Shown: piece after piece, positions 1 to 12,364 of the stretch
How positions within the stretch are numbered: position 1 is the first letter of the stretch
Layout: each line of letters begins with the position of its first letter
Origin: Ptychodera flava
Lineage: Eukaryota; Hemichordata; Enteropneusta; Ptychoderidae
Assembly: GCF_041260155.1 (NCBI RefSeq)
Contig: NC_091932.1
Span: 5,107,501 to 5,171,500 of the forward strand
DNA: 64,000 bases
Direction: 5' to 3'
Made by a program: the position numbers and the translations under genes
Notes under the pieces: model-generated
What the model was told of the DNA's origin: nothing
What the model saw: the letters and a program-made list of their open reading frames with translations, nothing else
Databases searched by the model: none

Positions 1-26
1 ACATACATACATACATACATACATAC
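1..26. repeat. (ACAT)n microsatellite at the window edge
   Basis: Pure ACAT tetranucleotide repeat, continuing imperfectly for another dozen bases. It presumably lies in an intron of the module gene that starts at 145, because the first exon seen there already begins in phase 1. Confidence 0.95.
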
Positions 27-144
27 GTACATAGATACGTATGGGATTGGCCGTATATACTCATACTCATACACATACAAGTATCTAATTGACTTACATT
101 GTGATAGCAAAACGTATTGTAATGTGCGTTTGGCTGTATTGCAG

Positions 145-790
145 ACGCTGAAATGTATGTTAAGAAGTGTGATCCTTTAATTGGCTTTCAAGACATTTGT
201 GAAGTCATTGCACAGATGGAATTTCCAACTGGCTCCATCAGAGAAGAAGACAAACTTTGGTTATGTTTGTTTTTCAATGGGCTTCTTGAACTCCATAATG
301 TTATCTTCAAAAATTGCCATTTTTTTAGACTGAGTGTATATGCTGGCGCCTACCGAATGAATAACCGTTCACTTTTTGCCAGATGACGGCAATTATCATG
401 CAGCAGCTCAGATTCCAGGCCAAGGTCATCACTTTTGGAATAAAGTCACACCATCTTTATGTCAATATTTTAACTTATCCCACCAGAGAGTAACAGAAGA
501 CTGTTTTTCAATTTATGTATTGCTTGTGCTTATTAACTTGATGATTTACTTGTTACTATCACAGGTATTTAGAAATGCCAAGATAACAGTGTACTGCAAA
601 AGTAAACATATAGTTTTTACATCCGGAGTGCAGACCAATCAATTTGAAGTGGCAAATGATGACAATGGGAAACCTTTCCATCGTGTTTTATCCATGAACA
701 GTAGGGATAATGTTCGTGAAAATGAGGTTCCAGACAGAGAAAAGCCCGTAACGGAGAGCATTTCCCTCGATACGCCACCTCTTACCCCAG
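145..790 (+). CDS. Module 1 (exons H1 145-299, B1 565-790)
   Basis: H1 starts after GCAG with [12 protein letters not shown] and reaches EEDKLW. After that it departs from its sisters: the C-L-R-H-C region reads [11 protein letters not shown]. It ends at a weak GTTATC donor, the only poor splice site in the chain. B1 begins [11 protein letters not shown], then VFTSG, NQFEV and PFHRVLS, and ends in a Ser/Pro-rich tail. B1 is closest to B3 (shared AKITV, SGV-x-TN-x-FEV, NG-x-P-x-HR). H1 may be degenerating. Confidence 0.6.
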
Positions 791-3700
791 GTATGACTCA
801 AGTATTACTCTTCACACGCGGCGAAAGGGTTGATATTAATCATTACGGCGCTGATACGGCTTTTGCGGCCCGAGGTCGTACGACGGAAGGGCCCTCGAGC
901 GCTCGGGCCCGTACACTGTACGACCAAGCCAATGTCATCGTCGCGGCTCCACTGTCGCCACGCGCAACCACGATCTGGGTAAGCAGACGTTTTCCTAATC
1001 TTGCGCTAGCTTTGTGTATGAATGGAACGTTTGCGGATAGCAACGCACGTAGCAACTACAATCGAGATAGTTCAGAAATGCGCGCGATTCCTTTTATTTG
1101 GGCACCGTAAAAAATGCATGGATGTGAGGGCGCTTTTCCCCATAGCTTTACACAGGCACGTGAATGTAGGTATATGATAATGACATTTGTTTGTGGTCTG
1201 GGATCTACATAAAGAGTTCCCTTAGAGTTCCCTGCAAGGAATATCCATGTCAAAGAAATTATTTACCATTTCATGTGGGAAATCTAGGTACAGAAATCTT
1301 CACATTTATTGCTAATAGTTTAGTTAAAAGTATTGATTTTTGTTCGCAGGTACTGTAATATCCTGTGACCCTAGAATAACATACAAGCATATCAATGACT
1401 TTATAAGAGAATGCGAAAAGAGTGGGGGAACCATTTGCTCTGGTGACTTTGAATGTCTGCGCCACTGCCAAACCTTAATCGAAAGACATGGTGGTAAGGT
1501 ATGTTGACTAAGGCATTATTTCGTTTATAAATTTGTTCGGTAGGATTTGATTTTATGATATAATTGAAATAAGTCAGGAGTCGTAGAAAGGTGAAGCCCT
1601 TTCCACACATCAGCTGTTGAATATTTTTTCATAGCTTTAATTTAATCGTTGCTATTAAATGTCGTTTCTTTGCGTGTGGTATTAGTGTATTTGTGTCTAT
1701 ATAAAACATACAATACAACGCAAAACTTACATTTGACTCATCAACTTACTAGATGCATAAAATGTTCATCAGCTTCCATTCAAAATTTATGACTTGGATT
1801 TGATCATATCGTAGTAAAGGACAGACATCTGCTTATGACTTTCATTCTTGGGAAATAATTGGAACATCAGATATTTGCTTGACATATGATGTTGAGACGA
1901 AACTTGCAACGTTTACGGTCGGATGACAATTTCAGAATTTTAGATATCCTGCTTCCAAGTAGAAACTCAGATCTTGATCAACACTTTAACTTCTTTTTTG
2001 TACATTGCCAGACTTTGGAAAATGCAAGGATCGCAATAAATGGTACAACGAAAAGTGTGGTTTTCAAATCAGGTGACCAGAGGAACGAGTTTATAATTAC
2101 GTTGGACGGCGAAAGGAAACCTGTTTACAATGTAATTTCTTATGCAGATTTTATCGATGAAAATATAAGAACTGGGGCAAAAACCACAGGTGCCACCAAA
2201 GAGCAAGTGACAAACGGAGGTAAATTCGATGCCATTAATGTGTTGTCTGTATTATTAGGGTAATGCAATGCTATTGTTGGGTGTACTATGTGAACTTCAT
2301 AAGAGTAAACGCATATTTAACTCACTCTGACAAAGTTGATACGATGTCATGTAAATAATTCTTCAAAAAGAGTCAACTTTAAAATAACAAAGAAAATTGC
2401 ATTTGAAATTTGATAATTTTTATTTACTTTAACTTAATTTACGTCATCTGGAAGCAGTTACGTGGATGTGCTTGCATGTTGTAGTTTTTCCGTTATCTAG
2501 TATTCCTAATCACAGTGTTAGAAAGTTCAAATTTACTTTCACTCAAGTGCACCCTGATCGTTATTCGTAATGGAAACCTTACGTTCACAGTCCCTTACAT
2601 AGAAGGCATGTCACGTCGTTCTCTCTCTCTCAGTGTCGACAACATTTATCAAGTGAAACTCAGTTGATAATGACGACTATTGTAGAGCAGTAAGATGGAA
2701 AATAATATATAAATCAACCTTTTTGTAGGGCTTAACCCATATATAAAGAAGTGCTACCCATCTATCAGTTTCAAGGACATTCAGGAGGCAACCGTAGCTA
2801 TTGAGTCAATCATAGGACAACTTCAGGAAGAAGATAAGTTATGCCTACGACATTGCAACACTCTTATTGCAAAATGGGACGAAAGGGTATTTATTTGTTT
2901 ATCTACTTTCAGTCAACATTTCATGTTGACATTGGTCATCGCGAACTACCTTTTGTGAACAGCGCCTACATTTTTGTGCAGAATATATAATATATTGTCG
3001 AAAACGCAAGAAAAGGAAAGGCAGTCATTCTATGAATATTTTGACTCATGCCTTAGTTTACTTCTGAAACTATTGATTAGTAGACACTTCATGCCTAGCA
3101 TTGTCTTGTACTGCATACCTTAGATTCAATTCAACGTGAATGTTATACTACACATATAGCAAATAGGCAGCGAGGGTACGTCGATTTAAACCAGTTCCCC
3201 TTTATCTACATGTAGGTATTGCAAGATGCAAAGATTACTGTGCACTGCGAAATAGAAGTCATTTTCATATCAGGTGTTGAGACCAACCTGTTCGAAGTAA
3301 CATCGAATGAAAACGGAGAGCCAATTCATCGTATCATTTCCTTAAGCGATCCTTCAAGCAGCAAACAAGACAGACCGAAGTCTGCTTACAATGGTTCATC
3401 ACCGCTACATATCGGTATTACACAATAATTTCAATTTCCTTTCACATTTTAAGCTCGCAAATCTTGGATAAAATGATTAGTACAATACCGACTCTCTACT
3501 AAAAAGTAAGTAATTGCACAAATATTCTCATGATTTAGCCTATTCATTCCTCGCGCGCTTACTAAAGATTTTGCAAAGTTAGAGCAATTATTCTAGTCAA
3601 ATCTACAGGAGTGCGACATAAAATGTTTGAATTCCTAATATGCTTTACAAAAATGTGATGAAATAATATCGCTTATAAAATGTTTTTTTTAATCATAAAC

Positions 3701-5065
3701 TACACTTGAAGTAGACCATGGCCTTAACATTGTGAATATTAAAACTATACTTACATTCCTTTCCTCAGAATCACCAAGATCATGTGAGCCTCAGATAAGA
3801 TATGAACATATTTATGACGCTGTAAGAGAATGCACAAGTCAAGGAATGGATGCACAAGTCGACATTCTTAAATGCCTTCGCCATTGCTATTCCTTAATTG
3901 AGAGACATACTTTAAAGGTGAGTGTTATGAAATCAAGTTTATGTATCAAAGCATTCTATCATTTATCAATGGATAGAAGAACTACGCACATCTCAACGGC
4001 CTTTGAAATTAATAGACACATCAAAAGATGCTGCTTGCACAAGTTCTGATGTTTGGCTTCTGCAGACTTACTGCCTCTTCAATCAATTTGCAGATTAAAA
4101 AGCAATTTATCCGTTACTGGGATAATTTTCACGTAACATTAGGCTCCGAAAAAATATAACGCACCATGGAGATAGGAATAACTTCCTTCCTTGTCGTTTG
4201 TGACACGAAAATACAAACATCGCATGCAGTGTCAGCAGAGTAATTAAACTAGGCACAATCAGTGTATGTGAAGTGGATTTATATATGTGTAAATTCTCTG
4301 GGTAGATCGTTTACGGAATTCAGTATTTATTTGACCGTCTTCTCATCTCCTTCGTATTTCAATGTTGAGAATTCTATCGTTGGATGGAAGACATGGTGCC
4401 GGCTTATAATGTGCTAGCATAACTACTTGTTCGGTTGTGGCAATGCAAAGATAGAGTGCAAAAGATGTCATTTAACTGCTATTGTAAACCTATTCAATAT
4501 GTCTGATAGTATTTTGTCAGATTTTTTTGATAGCAGCCTTTGTTTCAGGCATTTCGTAAAGCATGATTAAAAGAATTTGAAACAGCTTTATCGTGCTTGG
4601 CTTGCAAAGTTATCACACCTACACCACAACATTTCTTAGGTTTTTTGGGTTGTTTTGTTTTTGTTTTTTGTCAATTTCATGATGGTATTTACAGCCATGT
4701 AACCAAATTCAGGCCAGGATACGATGAAGGATTGATGTAAATATCCGTCTGCCGTAGGCATCCTTCCCGGCATTGTATAAGGTTGAGTAAAGAAATGATA
4801 ACTACTGCCTATTTGCATGACGTGTAATCGGGTTTGTTCTGCAAATGAAAGCAAGTGATATCGTGAATTTTGTAAGACCTTGATGTTTCAATTTCCCTTC
4901 CAAAAGATATGGACAAATGCTCGGATAACACTGAAAGGTGCAAACAAGACTATGGTCTTCGCATCAGGTGACGAGAGAAACAAGTTTGCTATTTCTATAG
5001 ATTCCGATCTCAAACCAGTTTATGATATTATTTCGTATGACTATGACCAGTATGAAGGCGGTAAG

Positions 5066-5097
<32 letters not shown>

Positions 5098-5151
5098 TGT
5101 ATGTATGTATGTATGTATGTATGTATGTATGTATGTACGTATGTATGTATG

Positions 5152-5244
<93 letters not shown>

Positions 5245-6155
5245 GCAGTAAGTACAATATCATCAAACAATCGGCATGTGCATCCAAATCGCAGGATGTA
5301 TGTAAAATCCTGTAAAGTTAAAAAAGCAAAAAGCAATTCCTACATTTACTTTACATGCGTGTATTAAGTGACTCAAACTTAATTTTTCCCATGCAATATT
5401 ATTGCCGCATCAGTTTTTATGTACTAATTTCACAGTTTTCTTTTCGTTAACTGACTTTCATTATTTAGATATCGAAAGAATCTGCACACCACGTATTAGT
5501 TTTGATTGCGTGAGCCAAGTCCTGAGAGAAATGGAAAAGGGTGTCCTTAGCGATGAAGACCGACGCTGTATAGAATATTGCTATGTTCTTATAAGAAATG
5601 ATAAAAAACAGGTATTAGAATCTGAGATGCACTTGTAGTCTAAAACAATCAGTTTGCATCATAACTCCTATATGCTCACCTCAACTCAACCGTTTGTCTG
5701 TAGGAATATTAAGCTTAATTTGATTTTTAGTGCCACAAAAAACCTCGATCAGTGCAATGCCAGATTTACCGCAATTTTGTGAACTACATTTTCAAGAACA
5801 ATAAAAAAAAAATGACATCGTTCGTGAAGTATAAAAATTGCTGAGAAAAAAATATTCGATTTCAATCATGATATGTTCATTAAACAAATACCCCTCTTCT
5901 TGACAAATTTTGGCTGAAGATTTAATGACCCACAGGCCCTTATCTTACTGTTATTAAGAAACCCTGGTTCTTGCTTCCAGTTGGTTTGTATCGACAGTAA
6001 ATGTTACCCTACACTTTATGTTAAAGTATAACGAACAACTAAAAGCATTAAATCTTGTGTCTGCAACACATTATTTGGCATTTTGCTTATAGTGATTTTG
6101 TGGACTTTACAATCCTCTTGCGTAAATGCAGGATTAACACACACAAACACACACA

Positions 6156-6240
<85 letters not shown>

Positions 6241-7629
6241 CCATGGTATTTTTCTCTGTTTGACGTCATCGTATACAAGCGTTTTTCGCGGAGCCGTACA
6301 ACTTCGAGCCGAAGGCGAAAAGTTATGCGGCTCCGCGAAAAACGCGAGTATACGATGACGTCAAACAGAGAAAAATTCCATGGAATTATATATTTATCAC
6401 ATGAACAGTCTTCTTAGTTTTCTTTGATGTCGATGGATCAAAATTAATGTAACAAAGTGCATGATTTTTATCGCGATTGTGTGTTTTATTTACGCGGATT
6501 AGTTTTATTTAATGAGTAAAGCGGCCTGTCACCAAGGAGATGAGCAAATATTTACAGGTATACTTTCGAATTCATAAATCCGATTAAGCCTAAATTTTCA
6601 TCCACTGAATGGTATCTCCACCAATCAGACATACGGATTCGGTCTCGTGCGCGTGTCAACCATTGTCTCGCGCTGGACGGATGCCAAGGCAAGTCTGCCA
6701 TCGGCAGACATAGCTTTCACCGCGGTAGCGACGGATAACAATAGTATTTTGAGTAGTTTAGAATATTTACGATCATATTTTTGAAGTTAAATATACAATG
6801 ACACGATCGAAACAGTAGTTATCATTCTTGTCTGCCCCGAAAGATTCAGATCAATGACACACAAAGTGTAAGCTTATACGCTTGTAGTTGGCACGGCCAT
6901 CTGGGTCGTCAATGTTTTTGTCTTATACGGACTTTGATGTTTGCCGTGACACATATATCGCCCTTAGGTACATCCCAATTTTGTTACTTGACGATAACTC
7001 TGTTCTGTTGTGAGTGTCGTCCGAGTCAACTTTCGAAATACATCCGATTCTACAGCGCTGCACTGCAGAGTTAAGGCTACATGTCGACAGCTTATGTCTT
7101 CACTACGGCCTTACGCTGCAGGTTTGATTCCGATCGAGAAACAACGGAATTTGTGTGATGAAGGAAATTGTTCGTCCGGAATGACTTTATGGTTGTGCCT
7201 TCTATGTCGCATTCCCGAAGATTATACGGAACTCATTTATTAAATTGAACTTTCGTTGAGGTGTATCTTTCGGGTTTATCGCCAACCGGGATCGCCAGGT
7301 ACGACGTCGCTTGCCGAGTAGCGATCGCCAGGTACGACGCGACGACGTCCACATTGAGCCTTACGACTGGAGCCGTGACGTTACTGAGCCTTTAAAACGA
7401 TCGACGGTATCCTCATTCGATTCTTGGGAATAGCTAAAGCTTTAGCGACTCGAAATTTCGTCGGACATGCCTTCTGTGTTTCCATATCTGGATTTATCGG
7501 GTCACCTTTTTGTCAAAATGCAACGAGAGCGCGGCATCGATCACGACAAATCGGTTTGTATCGCGACGTGACGTGCACGTACGAACGGTACCATTGCAGG
7601 AACACAGGTGGAGATACGGGCTAGTTCAT

Positions 7630-7693
<64 letters not shown>

Positions 7694-10600
7694 TGTTCTG
7701 TTTGCTTTAGGAGTGGCATGATGCAATGATCACGGTGCACTGTAAGAAATCCAACGTTATATTCAAGACTGGAAATTTTCCTAAATACATATTTCACGTG
7801 GCGATGGATCACACGGGACAGCCAGTACACCACGCCATGTCACAATCAGATGGAAACGTGAGCAGCCACAATAGCGAACAAAGTGAAACGAGTGATGAAA
7901 GTGAAGAAGAAGACACGCGGATGTCAGAATCTTCACATCAGAAATACCCAGTACCAAGGACAGCAGCAACAGCGTCTGAGTGTCATTTGCAAGAGCAGGA
8001 TTTGCAGCGACAGTCCTCGGTGTCGTAAGTACCTAACAGTCAATTCGTGGTGCTGATTTCACGTGGCGAATGTATAAATCAGTGAAAGGAACAAGGGTTG
8101 GTTACAAATTTTCTGTCTAGTTTGATAAGTTATGTATGAACTTTATTTAAAACATCGGAACCACGAACGCTGTCGACCGAGGCCACAAACTTGAAATGAA
8201 TTAAACTTTGTCAGTTGCAGGAAACGATGATTTCATTGATATTTAATTCTTCAATTATTTGATGACTTGCAACGTGTTCCGCGGAACTAAAGCTATCCTA
8301 AACAAGAATAAACAATAAACATTTTCATTTACTACATATCTTGAAATGGAAATTATTCAGCTTTACAAATCACTGTGTTAATGAATCAAATATGAGCAAA
8401 GAAAGCTGACTGTTGCTAGATTCATTTCCATTGAACTTTACACCGACAATGAAGAAATGTTAATTAGCTGCAGCGAAGCAACAAATTAAATCATTTTATC
8501 TTTGTAAGAAAACTTATATTTTTCTTGTCGAATATCATCTTTTTACCTGCTTCTTTTTACACAATCAGGGAAGCCGCCGAAGATCAAGTTGGTGATGAAC
8601 AGCATTCAGTTACCGTCAAAACCATCGACGATGGTATGTCATTTGTTAAAAATGTCGCATTAACCCTTACTACCATTACTAATGATATATATCTGTAAAA
8701 CATACATGAGCAGATAAATTTAAAGCTGGCTTTAGCATCCTAACTTTAGTCTAAAGTAAGTGAATTTTCTGTTATGAGTCCACTCAAAATGTGAAAAGAT
8801 AGGCAAGTAAACAGCTGACAAACATGAAGATTTAACATACGCTTATATACTTGGCGTTGTATTTAAAAAATTTATGTACAATGTGAACATTCTTTCACGA
8901 TATAACACATTCTAAGAATATATTTGTAAGAGGATCAGAAATAGATCAACATAGTCATTTAAAACCTTCAAACAAATAATGCTTACTTTCATCGATGTTA
9001 CATTTATTGTTGTAGTTAGTATGTCCTGTGTCCCGGTAAGAATTACAAGGTAGCTGAATAGTCTGTCCCCGTTCCCTTTTTCTGGTGTGAATGAGAGAAG
9101 ATGCCTTTTTGTTGATAATTGTAGCCTCCTTTGGATAGTTCAACTTCGCAAAGTGGCCGTGTAGTATAATTTCAATCTCTTCGGTGTGTTTTATTACGCA
9201 TTATTTGTTTTATTTGTAGTTACAGTGGAAGGCGAGCTTCCGCCAGTTTCTCTGGTAATGTTTCGGGTACAATATGTCGTTTAGGTTTTGTGTTAGCCGA
9301 TCGTTTAATTTGTAATACTGTAGTGAAACCCAGCTACGTATGTAGTGTTTGACTTTTGTCACATGGAAAGGGCTTGTTCATTCGTAACATTGCAGTTTAC
9401 TGTTGTTTTATATCCATCCCTAAGGTGCCGATTACTCATCAGCAAAACTCATTGCTCAAACCAAACTGATTAAATTAATAAAAAAAACAAGGAGCAACAG
9501 TTAAGCACCGGTAGACAGTCTTAACCTATATCGACAAAATCTAATGCAAGAGTTAGGGGATTGCGGCTTCGCATCCAGGTACCTTTCGAATCTGCGTGTT
9601 TGATTTCTTCATCGTTCGTGTAATTGTGTTGTGTTCTCGTGTCCTTGTTTCATGAATGCTTTTGTTCCTTTGGTAACGAACTTACAAGTGTGTTATTGTG
9701 ATTCAATCGCTTAGTATTTGATTGATCGAACGGATAGTTTTCGTTTTCGCCGTTTTGATTGTAGCTTTTACCAAGATGTCTCGTCCGTTTATATCCCTCA
9801 CATCCTTCTATTTTATTGTATATTTTATGGAGTGAAAAATATGACGCAATTCTTTTGTTTGCTTCGTCCTAATTCTGTCTCAGTTTGTTGAAAATATGAA
9901 TCATGCTATGTCAATGTTCCTGTTCCCTGTGATTTTGTTTAAGAAATTTTGTATGGATGATTTTTTTCTCGCATGCACACTGTTTATCGATTGCACGTGA
10001 GAGCTATGCTATGAGTGTAAGACACAGTTTAAAATTTTTACATTCAATTTTTGAAACATGATCGTTCTCAACAAAGCAAAAGCCATATATTCTTTGTGGC
10101 TACATTTGCAAGAGAACACGGCCAAGAGAGGACAATTCTAAAAGAACAATTGTCACGTTTTCCCAGAAAACATCAGAAAACCCATCCTCGCGGATACTTA
10201 GCAGAGTAAATACCTTGTTGGCCTTATTATCGGACACTTACTGCTACTCATGAGTAAATAATGGTGGTATCCATAGTATTCAAAATGAAAAGAGTTCTCT
10301 GATAGGGACAAATGTGATATAATACCAGTTATGATCTTTGAAATTTAAAATTCAAATTTGATGTGACTACAAAAGACATATCTTCCTGCACACAGGGTAA
10401 GCGTTGATCAACACTAGAAGGATTTACACTACACTTACGGGTTTTGGTCTCAATGTAAATTAATTGGGCCATACAGTTGATGAAAATATTGTGACTTTTG
10501 ACTTCTTGAAAGAGCACCTCACAATATCCGAATCTTTGGCTCATGTTAACGGGTATTAATCGGTACTCGCTGTTCTTGGAAGGCAGAATGTTATCCCATG

Positions 10601-11606
10601 TAGGTTATGGAAAGTTGTAAGGTTGAAAGCATGATCAGAGCCTGACAGAGGAAAGTAAGAAGTTTGCCCTTTGACAGGCAGGTGTTGCATCACCAGGTAA
10701 CAGATAATCTCCCAAAACCTGGTAGTAGCATAACTTATTGATCGTTATATCTTCCATAAATGATTGCTTATGAGCAGCATTTCATATTGCGGTCTCAATG
10801 GCATTCTATTCTTCACAAAGTTATATTTAACCTTACTTTAAAATATTGAATGACAAAAGATATTTATAACGAGGAACCTTCGCTATCCCAAAATATGTAG
10901 TCTGACTGTGAATGCAGTGTTGGCTAGCGCGTATATGTTGAACGCACAGGTACTAACATCATGTGTTTGATCACAACAGGTCGTTCCGCAACAGTCGGTG
11001 ATTTGATAGGGTCAAAGCGCATAATGTTAACCCTGGTAAATTTTACAATGAGAGATTTAGTTTTGTTCGAATAAGTGGGATTTAATGTGAGATGGACAGT
11101 GCTAAATTGAAATGCTTCTGAATCCAAGTTTTAAAAAAAATTACACGACACGAGCGAGAGGAGCATTCTACATTGCTTTTGATGCAGTTTACTTGTGTCA
11201 TAAAAATTCTGTGTGAAACCAGGTAATCTTTCTATAACTTACGTTGAAACAGCAAACAGTTTGGTCAACACAATACCAATGATGAAAAATTTACATTACA
11301 GAAACGATTTATGAACTGGTTTGTCAAAGTCCGATTGGAATGGACAGTATAAATAAGATAGAAGGAAAAATGCTGTCGGAAGAATTCCAGAGTGAAAGAA
11401 TGAAGAAATGTCTATCGTACGCAAACTCCTTTCTACGAGAAAGAACTTTAGAGGTAAAAACCATGTATGTGTGTATGTGTGTATGCATGTATGTATGTAT
11501 GTATGTATGTATGTATGTATGTATGTATGTATGTATGTATGTATGTATGTATGTATGTATGTATGTATGTATGTGTGTGTATGTAGATGTATGTATGTAT
11601 GTAGTA

Positions 11607-11656
<50 letters not shown>

Positions 11657-11693
11657 GTGCGTGCGTGCGTGCGTGCATGTATGTATGTATGTA

Positions 11694-11737
<44 letters not shown>

Positions 11738-11799
11738 CGTGCGTGCGTATGTATGTATGTATGTATGTATGTATGTATGTATGTATGTATGTATGTATG

Positions 11800-11830
<31 letters not shown>

Positions 11831-11976
11831 GTACGTATGTATGTATCTATGTATCTATTTATCTATCTATGTATGTATGTATGTAGTATGTATGTATGTG
11901 TATGTATGTATGTATGTATGTATGTATGTATGTATGTATGTATGTATGTATGTATGTATGTATGTATGTATGTATG

Positions 11977-12043
<67 letters not shown>

Positions 12044-12280
12044 GTATGTATGTATGTATGTATGTATGTATGTATGTATGTATGTATGTATGTATGTATG
12101 TATGTATGTATGTATGTATGTATGTATGTATGTATGTATGTATGTATGTATGTATGTATGTATGTATGTATGTATGTATGTATGTATGTATGCATGCATG
12201 CATGTATGTGTGTGTGTGTGTGTCTGTTTGTCTGTCTGCCTGTCTGTCTGAGTGTATGTATGAGTGTGTGTATGCATACA

Positions 12281-12364
<84 letters not shown>

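Larger units (their letters stand above)
5612..7631. other. H5-B5 intron: AT repeat, fold-back element, unrecognised sequence
   Basis: Besides the separately listed AT repeat and hairpin there is a GC-richer stretch at about 6600-7620. It includes a short direct repeat near 7285-7345 containing tcgccaggtacgacg twice. Open frames there (7010-7243, 7424-7624) have no recognisable domain and no splice context. Confidence 0.5.

Noticed and set aside
5022-5367. MYVCMYVC and LSIYLSIY frames after exon B4
   Set aside because: Microsatellite artefacts in an intron that begins with a canonical GTAAGT donor.
6055-6417. IYIYIY frames on both strands
   Set aside because: Produced by the (AT)n repeat and the adjoining hairpin. 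The same holds for 7541-7833, 33002-33206 and 33240-33425.
9220-9254. 35-nt exon-like segment ([12 protein letters not shown]) with AG and GT borders
   Set aside because: It would leave in phase 0, but the next helical exon needs phase 1, so including it breaks the frame. The donor GTAATG is also weak.
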